62,735 nucleotides of DNA, from contig DAOTWG010000024.1 of NCBI GenBank assembly GCA_034436015.1, positions 1 through 62,735 on the forward strand, written 5' to 3'. Below the pieces are notes generated by a model, which saw only the letters and a program-made list of their open reading frames with translations, had not been told where the DNA came from and did no database searches. Position 1 is the stretch's first letter; every line of letters starts with the position of its first letter. Position numbers and translations under genes: made by a program. Shown one piece after another: positions 42,664-51,911 of the stretch. Source of the DNA: DAOTVX01 sp034436015 (lineage in GTDB: Bacteria > Chloroflexota > Anaerolineae > Anaerolineales > Villigracilaceae).

Positions 42664-43451
42664 AACTCTTTTGGATCGGCGGCAGTCATCCGCGCCATCT
42701 TTATTACATCAACACTATCACCCGGCGCTATCCACTGGCCGGCGCCATCGTGGAGATGCGTGAACACCTGATGCCCCACCCGCCGGCTGGACTGGCGGAG
42801 CTGGATCGCCAGAACTTTCTTCGTCACTTCGGGAATCGAGAGAAAGCCGAAAGAAAATATTTCGGCGAGCAACCGTTTCCATCCTGCCCTCTCCTCAAAG
42901 TGACACATGCCACCCTGAACACCCAGGAGAGCGTAGATTTTGTCCGTTCGATTGGCCCGGATATCGTACTTGTGTTCGGTTCCGGTATGATTCGCGAGCC
43001 ACTCTTTTCCGCCCTGCCGCGCCACACAGTGAATCTCCATTTAGGACTCTCTCCTCGCTATCGCGGCGCAGCTACTCTATTCTGGCCCTTCTACTTCATG
43101 GAACCGACCTACGCCGGTAGCACTTTTCACTACATTGTTTCCGAACCAGATGCCGGCGAAATTATCCATCAAGTCGCGCCAGAGTTATATCCCAAAGATG
43201 GTATTCACGACGTCGCCTGCCGAGTGGTCATTCAATCAGCCCAGGAGGCCTTGCGACTATTGGAGATTTTCGAGCAAGAGGGTCATTGGATCTCTCGGCC
43301 CCAAAAGGCAACCGGGAAGAACTTTCTGGCGAGTGATTTCAAACCCGAACATTTGCGCGTTCTCTATAACCTCTTTGACGATGACATGGTACGGCAATAT
43401 TTGGAGGGGAAACTGCCCTGCAAACAACCCAATCTGTATCGCCAATTCTAG
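42660..43451 (+). CDS. Formyltransferase-family protein
   Basis: 263 residues. The 10-formyltetrahydrofolate-binding core includes PDIVLVFGSGMI, NLHLGLSPRYRGAAT (His and Ser-Pro-x-Tyr-Arg-Gly as in the HxSLLPxxRG signature) and SEPDAGEIIHQ. It probably formylates an amino sugar such as a 4-amino-4-deoxy hexose used by this cluster. It starts 4 nt inside the aminopeptidase-like gene, so the two may work in sequence on the same group. A methionyl-tRNA substrate is unlikely from the context. Confidence 0.88.
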   Translation: MKLFWIGGSHPRHLYYINTITRRYPLAGAIVEMREHLMPHPPAGLAELDRQNFLRHFGNREKAERKYFGEQPFPSCPLLKVTHATLNTQESVDFVRSIGPDIVLVFGSGMIREPLFSALPRHTVNLHLGLSPRYRGAATLFWPFYFMEPTYAGSTFHYIVSEPDAGEIIHQVAPELYPKDGIHDVACRVVIQSAQEALRLLEIFEQEGHWISRPQKATGKNFLASDFKPEHLRVLYNLFDDDMVRQYLEGKLPCKQPNLYRQF

Positions 43452-43453
43452 CT

Positions 43454-44401
43454 ATGCGCTGTTCTATCGTCATTCGCGCCTATAACGAAGCATCCCACCT
43501 GCCGCGCTTGCTGGAAGGGATACGACACCAAACGCTACAGGAGGTTGATCTCATCCTGGTTGACTCGGGTTCCACAGATGCGACCGTCTCGATTGCACAA
43601 GCGTTTGGCGCTCGCATCCTCCATATCGCCCCCGAGGAGTTTACTTTCGGCCGTTCCCTTAACGTTGGAATGGCCGCCGCTTGTAGCGAGATCGTCGTAA
43701 TCTCCAGCGCCCATGTGTATCCGGTCTACCCAGATTGGCTGGAACGTCTCACGGAACCCTTTCATGATCCGCAAGTCGCGCTGACATACGGCAAACAGCG
43801 CGCACCAGCAAACGCCCGCTTTTCGGAAAAGCAAATCTTCTATCAATGGTATCCAGAGGCCTCTCAGCCGCGCCAAGCGCGCTCCTTTTGCAATAACGCC
43901 AATGCAGCCATTCGCCGTTCCCTCTGGCAGATTCACCCTTACGACGAAACGCTCACCGGCCTCGAGGACATTGCCTGGGCCAAGTGGGCGCAGGAACAGG
44001 GATATGCAATTGCTTATGTCGCGGAGGCGGAGGTGATTCACGTTCACAACGAGACTCCGCGCGGAGTGTACAACCGCTACCGCCGCGAGGCCATGGCCTT
44101 CAAGCAAATTTACCCAGAAGCGCATTTCAGCCTGTACGACTTCCTGCGCATGGTAAGCGCCAATATCGCTTCCGACTTGTTCCATGCTGCCCGCGAAGGC
44201 ACGCTATGGAAGAACCTTATCCCCATCTTCTGGTTCCGCTGGATGCAATTCTGGGCTACCTATCGCGGTTATCGTGAAAGCGCGCTTCTTACTCCTGCAC
44301 TACGCCAGACCTTCTACTATCCGCGCGGTTTCTCGCCAACCCTATCCATTTCGCGACGTCAGGTAGAGCCAATTCGGTATAATACGCATGATAGAGGGTA
44401 A
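43454..44401 (+). CDS. Family 2 glycosyltransferase
   Basis: 315 residues. GT-A core: CSIVIRAYNEASHLPRLLEG, LVDSGSTDATVSIA, FGRSLNVGM and the acidic TGLEDIAWAKWAQEQGY in the second half. This resembles rhamnosyl- or glycosyltransferases that act on lipid-linked intermediates. It starts 2 nt after the formyltransferase stop, so it is in the same transcript. Confidence 0.9.
   Translation: MRCSIVIRAYNEASHLPRLLEGIRHQTLQEVDLILVDSGSTDATVSIAQAFGARILHIAPEEFTFGRSLNVGMAAACSEIVVISSAHVYPVYPDWLERLTEPFHDPQVALTYGKQRAPANARFSEKQIFYQWYPEASQPRQARSFCNNANAAIRRSLWQIHPYDETLTGLEDIAWAKWAQEQGYAIAYVAEAEVIHVHNETPRGVYNRYRREAMAFKQIYPEAHFSLYDFLRMVSANIASDLFHAAREGTLWKNLIPIFWFRWMQFWATYRGYRESALLTPALRQTFYYPRGFSPTLSISRRQVEPIRYNTHDRG
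44377..44382 (+). promoter_or_regulatory. Possible internal -10 box
   Basis: A TATAAT within the 3' end of the GT2 gene, 27 nt before the GtrB-like gene. It could be an internal promoter. There is no clear -35 box. Confidence 0.35.
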
Positions 44402-44409
44402 TCCCCCCC

Positions 44410-45391
44410 ATGAACAGCGCCGAATCGCCCCTACAGGTGGATATCGTTATCCCCGTATATAACGAGGAAGAAGCCGTGGCGCGCTTCCACGCGTCCCTTG
44501 TGGAGGTCCTTGCCCCCTTACCCTGTGACTTTCACCTGCTATACGTCAACGATGGCTCTTCGGATCGGACGCAGGAAATCTTAGAGGAACTTGCTGCCAC
44601 AGACCCCAGAATTACCATCGTAGAACTCAGCCGGAATTTTGGTCATCAGGCAGCGCTCAGCGCCGGCCTTGACCTCGCCCACGGTGACGTCGTCATTACC
44701 ATGGATGGAGATGGGCAACACCCACCTGCTTTGCTCCCCAAAATGCTGAGCGCTTACCACGGCGGTTATGATGTTGTCCTAATGCAGCGTATGGGCCGCG
44801 AATCCATCTCCTTCTTTAAACGCTGGAGCGCATTCCCTCTTCTACTGGATCATTCGCCGTGTGAGCAATCTTCCCATATTTCCAGGAGTGGCAGACTTCC
44901 GCCTTCTTGGGCGCAACGTTGTCCAGGCCTTACGGCGCATGCCCGAACATCATCGCTTCCTCAGGGGACTGATCGCCTGGGCCGGTTTCCGCACGGTCGT
45001 TATTCCCTACGAACCGAGGGAACGCCTGGGAGGCCGGCCAAAATACACGCTCAAAAAGATGGTTCGCTCGGCTCTCGATGCGATCTTTTCTTTTTCCCTC
45101 GCACCGTTGTGGCTAAACCTTTGGACTGGCATTTTCCTATTCTCCCTGGCAGGGCTACAGGCGATCTGCCTGTTCACAGGCCTTGTTACCAAATTGCAGA
45201 TCCAAGGGACACTGAATTTTGCTATCCTGGCTATTCTCTTGGCGGGAGGAACGCTCATGGTCGGCATCGGCCTTATCGGAATTTACGTTGGCCTTATCTT
45301 CCAAGAAGTAAAACGCCGCCCTCCCTACCTTATCCGTTCCCTTCGAACCGCCTCACGTCTCTCGCAGGAGCACCGCTATGCCGGCCGATAA
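44410..45391 (+). pseudogene. GtrB/DPM1-like glycosyltransferase disrupted by a one-base frameshift
   Basis: The first 142 codons form a family 2 transferase core (VIPVYNEEEA, VNDGSSDRT, NFGHQAALSAGLD, DGDGQHPP). After a CCC run at 44835-44837 the homologous reading moves to another frame (FYWIIRRVSN and onward), which continues to 45391 with the usual C-terminal part and two membrane helices. Removing one C restores a 326-residue enzyme of the type that makes polyprenyl-phosphate sugars. As it stands, the first frame runs on to 45429 with unrelated sequence. Decay and a sequencing error are both possible. Confidence 0.8.
44861..45391 (+). CDS. C-terminal fragment of the frameshifted GtrB-like glycosyltransferase
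   Basis: A 176-residue open frame beginning at a GTG. It holds the end of the catalytic domain (FPGVADFRLLGRNVVQALR, RGLIAWAGFRTVVIPYEP, GRPKYTLKKM) and two C-terminal membrane helices. On its own it lacks the nucleotide-sugar site and would be inactive. It overlaps the next gene by 14 nt, as expected for the intact version. Confidence 0.75.
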   Translation: MSNLPIFPGVADFRLLGRNVVQALRRMPEHHRFLRGLIAWAGFRTVVIPYEPRERLGGRPKYTLKKMVRSALDAIFSFSLAPLWLNLWTGIFLFSLAGLQAICLFTGLVTKLQIQGTLNFAILAILLAGGTLMVGIGLIGIYVGLIFQEVKRRPPYLIRSLRTASRLSQEHRYAGR

Positions 45392-47042
45392 ACAGAGACA
45401 CGTCCAGGAAATCTGGCTTCGAAAGATAAGAACATGTGGAGTTTACCTGCCGCTTTTGCTGGCTGTTCTCGTCATGCTGCCTCGCCTTTTCTCTCCACAG
45501 TTTGGCTTATTTGATGATGGAAACTCATTGTCTACCTCGCAGTTCCTCTTGAGGGGAGGCCGATCTTTTCCTGTGGACATCGATGATTCCCGCTTCCGCC
45601 CTGTGTACTGGCTCTCTTTTGCACTGATTTACTCCCTCTTCGGTCCTCGCCCCGTTTGGTTCTTTCTGGCGAACACGCTTGTCTTGATGACAACGACCTG
45701 GAGCCTCATGCGCTTCATCGAGAAGGTAGGGAAACCTAAGCTTCAGGCTTGCCTCACCGGCCTGGCGTTTGTCCTGGCCGGGCCGGTAATCGAAAACTTC
45801 TACACCCTCTCGAAAGGCGAGCCATGGCAGGTCATGTTCCTCGCCCTCTCGTTCCTGGCTGTCCTTCGCTACCGGTCCGCGCGTAGCATCCGGAGCAGAA
45901 TAGGCGTGTTGGGGCTTGTCGCTTCCTTGCAAAGTATGGCCCATATGGCGAAGGAGACTTCCTTGTTCGTGACCTTGCCTTTCGCTGTGTGCTGGTGGGT
46001 TATCGAGCGCTGTGCACACCGCCGGCAGGAGGGAAACGAGACACGCCAATTGGCAGGCGCTTACCTGGCGGCTTCCCTACTTTCTACTACCTTGATTCTT
46101 CTGGGGCGCGCAGCATTCGTTCCGGCCGGCTTTGGCCCGCAAGGGTACACTACTCGCTACCTGATCCAGCTAGAACAAATTAGGGCCTCGCTCATTCGTT
46201 GGTCGGGATGGTTAATTCGTGATTTTGTCTATTTGGCGCCTCTAGGAATTGCGGTCATGCTCCTGGCGTTACGTTCGCGAAGGCTTCCCCAGGCCATGCT
46301 CCTGGGCAATGCCTCCGTTTGGGCGATCGGCTGGGTTGCGGTTTTCCTCCCCTGGTATTTCATGACCGAGTATTACATGTTGCCGTTTGCCCTCGGCCTG
46401 GCAGTGGTGACCGGTTCGCTAGGGATGTCTCTGTGGAAAGAATTCCGGCAATGGCTCCCCTTGCGCTTCGGGGCCTTGATTCTGAGCGCCGTGCTCTTTC
46501 TAGCCACGCTCCTTAACAACCGCACCAGCGCCGGCATCCAACTCGCCGTGGACGCGGCCAATGAGCAAATGCTGGTTTACCTGGCACGTGAGGCGCCGCC
46601 GCACAGCGACCTCATCGTAAACATCCGGGACAGCGAAGTAGAGTACCCGCGGAATATAGACCAAATGCTAGATGTCCATTACCAACGGCCGGATCTCACG
46701 GTCCTGTTGCCGCAGGCGCTGGAGGCAGGAGAGGTGGATTCCACTTCACCTTACATCCTTGTACCCTACATCCAGAACCAACCCTTGTTAACGGTGCGAT
46801 TAGGGGTATTCGAGCCATCGCAAGAATCCTGGAATGCGAAGATGGATTCCTACCTCGCTTCCCATCCAGATTGGCAGCCAGTAGCCCGATTGGAACGCCA
46901 TTTTCGTCTAAGTATCCTTGATTTTCCACGCCTTTTCTGTCCCTGGATCAAGACGCGTTCCTTCTGTGCCACGCCCGCCCCCTTAATAGATACGCGCTTA
47001 TTCTCCTATGGGTGGAAGATTTACCGATATAGGGGCCCCTAG
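45378..47042 (+). CDS. Polytopic membrane protein, probable GT-C-type glycosyltransferase
   Basis: 554 residues with about 10 membrane segments over the first 380 residues and a C-terminal soluble domain. The first outside loop has the acidic pair FGLFDDGNSL, as in GT-C enzymes that use polyprenyl-phosphate sugars. The gene next to it encodes the type of enzyme that makes such donors. The C-terminal domain (REAPPHSDLIVNI, SYGWKIYRYRG) matches nothing I recognise. It overlaps the preceding gene by 14 nt and ends the cluster. Without an active GtrB-like partner its donor supply may be lost. Confidence 0.7.
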   Translation: MPADKQRHVQEIWLRKIRTCGVYLPLLLAVLVMLPRLFSPQFGLFDDGNSLSTSQFLLRGGRSFPVDIDDSRFRPVYWLSFALIYSLFGPRPVWFFLANTLVLMTTTWSLMRFIEKVGKPKLQACLTGLAFVLAGPVIENFYTLSKGEPWQVMFLALSFLAVLRYRSARSIRSRIGVLGLVASLQSMAHMAKETSLFVTLPFAVCWWVIERCAHRRQEGNETRQLAGAYLAASLLSTTLILLGRAAFVPAGFGPQGYTTRYLIQLEQIRASLIRWSGWLIRDFVYLAPLGIAVMLLALRSRRLPQAMLLGNASVWAIGWVAVFLPWYFMTEYYMLPFALGLAVVTGSLGMSLWKEFRQWLPLRFGALILSAVLFLATLLNNRTSAGIQLAVDAANEQMLVYLAREAPPHSDLIVNIRDSEVEYPRNIDQMLDVHYQRPDLTVLLPQALEAGEVDSTSPYILVPYIQNQPLLTVRLGVFEPSQESWNAKMDSYLASHPDWQPVARLERHFRLSILDFPRLFCPWIKTRSFCATPAPLIDTRLFSYGWKIYRYRGP

Positions 47043-47095
47043 GGTAGGAGCGCCGTTGCGCAGACAGTCCGGCTCTTCCCCGCCTGCTCCTTGCC

Positions 47096-47140
47096 AAAAA
47101 AAAACAGGCGCAGAGGAGGAACGTTTCTCCCCTGCGCCTT
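47096..47140 (-). terminator. Rho-independent terminator of dnaK
   Basis: On the minus strand, a stem of AGGCGCAG with CTGCGCCT, extended by further pairs, is followed by nine T. It lies 24 nt after the dnaK stop. Confidence 0.88.
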
Positions 47141-47163
47141 GGACATGTTCGAGAGGAAGCGAG

Positions 47164-49059
47164 TTATGCCTCGCGCACTTGCCCCTCAATCACATCGCCC
47201 TCGCCCGAGGATGGCGGCGTTTGCGGACCGGCGCCGCTGCCGGAAGCCGGTTGACCCTGCGCGTACAACCGTTGGCTCAGCGTGTACAATACCTGTTGCA
47301 GCGATTCGCTTGCCTTGCGGATACGCTGGACATCATCGCCCTGCATGGCCTGCTTGAGATCGTTAATCTTATTTTCGATATCACTGCGCTCGGTCGAAGA
47401 AACCCTCTCACCAAGTTCACGCAGAGCCTTCTCGGTCTGATAAATCAGACTGTCGGCCTCATTGCGCGCCTCTACCAATTCGCGGCGTTTCCGGTCCTCC
47501 GCCTCGTAGCGGCGAGCCTCCTCGACCTTGCGCTCGATCTCTTCCTTGCTCAGATTGGTGGAAGCAGTCACGGTCACTTTTTGCTCCTTGCCGGTAGCCT
47601 TGTCACGCGCCGTGACATTTAGGATGCCGTTCGCATCAATGTCGAAGGTCACTTCGATTTGCGGCACGCCGCGCGGCGCCGGTGGGATGCCATCCAGGCG
47701 GAAGCGACCAAGCGACATATTGTCCGCCGCCATCGGACGCTCGCCCTGCAAAATGTGAATATCTACAGCGGTCTGCCCATCGGCGGCTGTGGAATAAATC
47801 TCTGTCTTGCGCACCGGAATGGTCGTATTGCGCGGAATCATGACCGTCATCACGCCGCCGAGAGTCTCCACGCCGAGCGAAAGCGGTGTTACGTCGAGCA
47901 ACAGAATATCCTTGACCTCGCCGCCGAGCACGCCCGCTTGAATGGCAGCGCCAACCGCCACGACCTCATCTGGATTAACACCTTTGTTCGGTTCCTTGCC
48001 ATTAGTCAGCTTGCGCACCAATTCTTGCACCATCGGCATACGAGTCGCACCGCCGACCAGAACAACTTCATCCAAATCGGCAGCGGTAAGGCGGGCGTCT
48101 TTCAGGGCGTTCTCGAACGGGATGAGGCAACGCTGAAGCAGATCTTCGGTCATCTGTTCGAATTTGGCGCGCGTCAACCTGAGAAGGAGGTGCTTTGGAC
48201 CCGAGGCGTCAGCGGTAATATAGGGCAGGTTGATTTCGGTCTCCATCATCGTCGAAAGTTCGATCTTGGCCTTTTCGGCTGCCTCGCGCAACCGTTGCAA
48301 CGCCTGACGATCCTGCCGCAGGTCAATGCCATGTTCCTTCTTGAATGCATCGGCCGCCCAGTTGACGATGCGCTGGTCCCAGTCATCGCCACCGAGATGC
48401 GTATCGCCGTTCGTCGCCTTGACCTCGATCACGCCTTCGCCAACTTCCAGGATAGAAACATCGAACGTCCCGCCGCCCAGGTCGAAGACTAGGATCGTCT
48501 CGTTCTTTTTCTTATCCAGACCATAGGCCAAAGCCGAGGCGGTCGGTTCGTTGATGATACGTTTCACATCCAGTCCGGCGATTCGTCCCGCGTCCTTCGT
48601 TGCCTGACGCTGGCTATCGTTGAAGTACGCCGGCACGGTGATGACCGCCTCCGTGACAGGCTGGCCGAGATAGGCCTCCGCGTCGGCCTTGAGTTTTGCC
48701 AGAATCATGGCCGAGATCTCCTGAGGCGTATACTCGCGATCCATCACCGGGATGTGCACGCGCGCCTCGTCCTGCGGCCCGCGCACCACGGCGTATGGTA
48801 CCATCTTGCGTTCCATCTCGACTTCATCGTAGCGCCGTCCCATAAAACGCTTGATGGAGTAAATCGTGTTCTCCGAGTTGACAATCGCCTGGCGCTTGGC
48901 CGTCTGTCCTACCAGACGCTCGCGATTCTTGGTAAACGCGACGACTGAGGGACACAACCGTCCGCCCTCCGAAGTCGGAATGACCGTCGGCTGACCGCCT
49001 TCCATAACCGCTACCACGCTGTTTGTGGTTCCAAGATCAATGCCAATGATTTTTCCCAT
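47164..49059 (-). CDS. dnaK: Chaperone protein DnaK (Hsp70)
   Basis: 631 residues. The ATG at 49059 follows AAGGAG and gives MGKIIGIDLGTTNSVVAV; an open frame upstream is not supported. The ATPase domain (1-380) has DLGTTNS, VPAYFNDSQRQATKDAGRIAG, NEPTASALAYGLD, VFDLGGGTFDVS and VGGATRMP. The substrate domain begins LLLDVTPLSLGVETLGGVMT in pieces. A helical lid and a Gly/Ser/Pro tail follow. No grpE, dnaJ or hrcA is adjacent, and I see no CIRCE operator upstream. Confidence 0.97.
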   Translation of the reverse strand: MGKIIGIDLGTTNSVVAVMEGGQPTVIPTSEGGRLCPSVVAFTKNRERLVGQTAKRQAIVNSENTIYSIKRFMGRRYDEVEMERKMVPYAVVRGPQDEARVHIPVMDREYTPQEISAMILAKLKADAEAYLGQPVTEAVITVPAYFNDSQRQATKDAGRIAGLDVKRIINEPTASALAYGLDKKKNETILVFDLGGGTFDVSILEVGEGVIEVKATNGDTHLGGDDWDQRIVNWAADAFKKEHGIDLRQDRQALQRLREAAEKAKIELSTMMETEINLPYITADASGPKHLLLRLTRAKFEQMTEDLLQRCLIPFENALKDARLTAADLDEVVLVGGATRMPMVQELVRKLTNGKEPNKGVNPDEVVAVGAAIQAGVLGGEVKDILLLDVTPLSLGVETLGGVMTVMIPRNTTIPVRKTEIYSTAADGQTAVDIHILQGERPMAADNMSLGRFRLDGIPPAPRGVPQIEVTFDIDANGILNVTARDKATGKEQKVTVTASTNLSKEEIERKVEEARRYEAEDRKRRELVEARNEADSLIYQTEKALRELGERVSSTERSDIENKINDLKQAMQGDDVQRIRKASESLQQVLYTLSQRLYAQGQPASGSGAGPQTPPSSGEGDVIEGQVREA

Positions 49060-49241
49060 AGCGCTTCTCCTTAATTCCGGAATTCTGACTGGCGTAAGCA
49101 TACCCGACGCACGCAAGAAACGCGTTAACAAAGTGTAGGAAAAGTATATAAATAACATCCAATCGAGCCTTGGCGCGCTTGCCAAAACAGCCGGCTTGCA
49201 GTATCCTTACTGCCGTCCATCCTTCTAGCCGGAGGTTGACC

Positions 49242-50519
49242 TTGCCTCTACCGGAAGCCGACGTTTTCGCTTCGCTCGTTTCGCGCGTTTTCCGCATTGA
49301 GGGAGTTACGCCGGGTGACCAGCGCCATTTTCTGGTTCGCTATCAGGGTTACCTTTTGCGCGAAGACTCCGCGGCTGCCTACGATCAACTGGCCGAAGCC
49401 TTGCGCCCTTATGGGGTTACACCACTTTTCCGGATGGAGGATGGTCAGCAAGTGGTGGCGCTGGTAAAGAGCCCACCGGCGCCGCCTCGCTGGAACATCT
49501 GGGTTAACCTCGCGCTGTTTCTCCTGACCTTCCTGAGCGTGCTGTTCACAGGCGCGCTGAACGCCCAAGCGGAGATTCTACGTCAGATCTACGGCAACGA
49601 GATCCCGCAGTCCACGCTGTTGTTAGCAACGCTGCGGCATCCGTGGAGCGGTCTGCCCTTCGCGCTGACTCTCATGGGCATCCTATTGGCGCACGAGTTG
49701 GGGCATTATTTTGCCACACGCCTCCACCGTGGCGACGCCACATTGCCCTATTTTTTGCCCTTACCTCTCATCAGTCCTCTTGGGACGCTAGGCGCGGTCA
49801 TCGTGACTCGCCGCCCGCCGAAAAACAAGCGCGTCTTGCTGGATATCGGCATTGCCGGCCCGCTGGCAGGCCTCCTCGTATCCCTGCCACTCTTGTTCTA
49901 CGGCCTGGCGCATTCGCCGGTGAAGACCCTGGAAGATACGGTATATACCCGCCAAGCGAATCGCCTTCCGAATTGCCCGACCGCCGCTCTGCCCGGCGAG
50001 ACCTACACCTGCCCCAACGACGACTTGCTGGAGGGCAACTCTCCCCTGTATCTCAGCGCGAAGTACCTTGTGAAAGGCGAATGGTTGCCCGCCCCGCCGC
50101 GCTATGACCAACCCCCGCTGTCATACTGGATGCGCTACTGGTTCACCGGACGCCCGATCCCTCTCGGCGGGCGCGATGTATATCTCCATCCTATCGCCTG
50201 GGCAGCCTGGGCCGGCCTACTCGTTACCTTCCTCAACCTCATCCCGGTTGGTCAACTGGATGGCGGCCATGCGCTCTACGCCCTGCTTGGGCCTAAATCG
50301 CTCGGACTCTGGCGAGCGTTGCTGGCGCTCTTGCTTCTATTCGGCTTCCTGTGGTCCGGCTGGTGGTTGTGGGCCATAATCATCTTCTTCTTCGGCCAGG
50401 CACACGCCGACCCACTCGATCAGATTACGCCGCTCGACTCCCGTCGCAAAGCATTAGCGGCGCTGATGCTCGCCCTCTTCCTTCTCTTGCTCACCCCCGT
50501 CCCGCTGGTACAATTCTGA
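49242..50519 (+). CDS. Site-2-protease family (M50) zinc metalloprotease
   Basis: 425 residues from TTG at 49242, chosen because GGAGG lies 6 nt upstream; a longer frame from 49170 has no ribosome site. The N-terminal soluble domain (about 1-85) precedes several membrane helices. The zinc motif HELGH (in LLAHELGHYFATRLH) and the second motif NLIPVGQLDGGHALY are intact. Such enzymes cut membrane-bound substrates such as anti-sigma factors, or have housekeeping roles in Chloroflexota and plants (EGY-like). Its stop overlaps the start of the next lipoprotein (TGATG). Confidence 0.92.
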   Translation: MPLPEADVFASLVSRVFRIEGVTPGDQRHFLVRYQGYLLREDSAAAYDQLAEALRPYGVTPLFRMEDGQQVVALVKSPPAPPRWNIWVNLALFLLTFLSVLFTGALNAQAEILRQIYGNEIPQSTLLLATLRHPWSGLPFALTLMGILLAHELGHYFATRLHRGDATLPYFLPLPLISPLGTLGAVIVTRRPPKNKRVLLDIGIAGPLAGLLVSLPLLFYGLAHSPVKTLEDTVYTRQANRLPNCPTAALPGETYTCPNDDLLEGNSPLYLSAKYLVKGEWLPAPPRYDQPPLSYWMRYWFTGRPIPLGGRDVYLHPIAWAAWAGLLVTFLNLIPVGQLDGGHALYALLGPKSLGLWRALLALLLLFGFLWSGWWLWAIIIFFFGQAHADPLDQITPLDSRRKALAALMLALFLLLLTPVPLVQF

Positions 50520-51910
50520 TGTGCCTTCTTCGCCTGCCCCGGGCCGCCCTGCTTCTCATCGTACTCGCCGCCTGTTCGGCCGGCGCAACGCCCGGCGTGC
50601 CAGAGCCGAGCGGCCCTTCGACTCGAACGCCACCTCCCGCCCTGACGCTCTGGCCTTCGCCCACGCCGGATTTGGGCGCCGACGTTGAGGATGTGCGCGG
50701 CGTCCACCTGCGCGTCTGGCACGCGTTCACCGGCAAAGCCGCCGTTGCGTTCGAGACTCAAATTGCCCTTTTCAACACGGTGAACGAGTGGGGAATCACA
50801 GTGTACGTAGAACGTCAGCCGGAGTATCGCGCCCTCTACGAGGCCTTGCGCAATGTTGCGCGCGAGGAACAACCGAATCTCGTGGTCGCCCTGCCGGAGC
50901 AGATTCAGGTGCTGGCCGATGCTGGAAGGTTGGTGACGTTGAATCCCTACCTCGCCGATGGTCGCCTAGGGCTGACGGAGGAGACGATTCAGGACATCCC
51001 CTCCGCCTTCTGGCGACAGGACGAGGTGGACGGTCAACGCTGGGCAATTCCTCTAGCGCGTTCGGCTCGCTTCCTCTTCTACAACCAGACATGGGCGCAT
51101 GAACTGGGCTTCAACCGCCCGCCTGTTAACGCCCGCGAGTTCCGTCAGCAAGCCTGCGCGGCCAACGCCGCTCTGCGCGCCGACGCTGATGTGCGCAACG
51201 ATGGCTACGGCGGCTGGCTGGTGGATACAAACTGGCAAACCGTCTACAATTGGTTGCTGGCCTTCGGCGGCGATGCACTGAGAAACGGCGAATACCACTT
51301 TGACAGCACCGAAAACCGCGCGGCGCTGACCTTCCTCAAGGAACTCTACGACGATCATTGTGCCTGGCTATCCCTGGAAATCACCCCCGCCGACGCCTTC
51401 GCGCGCCGGCTGGCTCTGTTCGTCAACGGTGATTTGAGCGCAATAGCCGACTTCGAAGCGACATTGAGGCGCGCCAACAATGCCGATGCCTGGACTCTCC
51501 TGCCCTACCCCGGTCCGCAACGGACGGCGATCAGCACCTATGGCGCTTCCATCGCCGCGCTCCGCTCCACGCCAGCCCAAAACCTTGCCGCCTGGCTTTT
51601 CCTGCGCTGGTGGCTCTCCCCCGCAACGCAAGCCTCCTGGGCGAAGGAGAGCGGCTTTCTTCCCCTGCGCACCTCCGTGCTGGCCTCGCCGGGCAGCTCC
51701 CGCGCCGCCCACCCCGCCTGGGAGGCCGCGTGCGCCCTCGCGGTGGACACGGCGATTACCCCCCCACTGGCTTCTTGGCGCACCGCGCGCTATGTGCTAG
51801 AGGACGGCGTAACACATCTCTTCCGCCTCAACCTGCCGCCGGAGCAGATCCCAACAGTGTTGCAAGACATGCAACGCACTGTGCAGGAACTTACCAACGA
51901 GGGAAAATAG
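50519..51910 (+). CDS. Extracellular solute-binding lipoprotein (family 1)
   Basis: 463 residues from the ATG at 50519. The signal peptide ends in lipobox LAAC (about residue 18), followed by a Ser/Thr/Pro linker (20-50). The mature region has HLRVWHAFTGKAAVAFETQIALFN in pieces, WAIPLARSARFLFYNQTWAHELG, NGDLSAIADFE and WLFLRWWLSPATQASWAKESGFLPLR, as in sugar-type binding proteins. No permease or ATPase gene adjoins. It is translationally coupled to the M50 protease gene upstream, which is an odd arrangement. Confidence 0.88.
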   Translation: MCLLRLPRAALLLIVLAACSAGATPGVPEPSGPSTRTPPPALTLWPSPTPDLGADVEDVRGVHLRVWHAFTGKAAVAFETQIALFNTVNEWGITVYVERQPEYRALYEALRNVAREEQPNLVVALPEQIQVLADAGRLVTLNPYLADGRLGLTEETIQDIPSAFWRQDEVDGQRWAIPLARSARFLFYNQTWAHELGFNRPPVNAREFRQQACAANAALRADADVRNDGYGGWLVDTNWQTVYNWLLAFGGDALRNGEYHFDSTENRAALTFLKELYDDHCAWLSLEITPADAFARRLALFVNGDLSAIADFEATLRRANNADAWTLLPYPGPQRTAISTYGASIAALRSTPAQNLAAWLFLRWWLSPATQASWAKESGFLPLRTSVLASPGSSRAAHPAWEAACALAVDTAITPPLASWRTARYVLEDGVTHLFRLNLPPEQIPTVLQDMQRTVQELTNEGK

Positions 51911-51911
51911 G

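Noticed and set aside
47659..48492. 277-codon plus-strand frame inside dnaK
   Set aside because: It is antisense to a fully conserved dnaK, has no ribosome site and no family match. It results from GC-rich codon structure.
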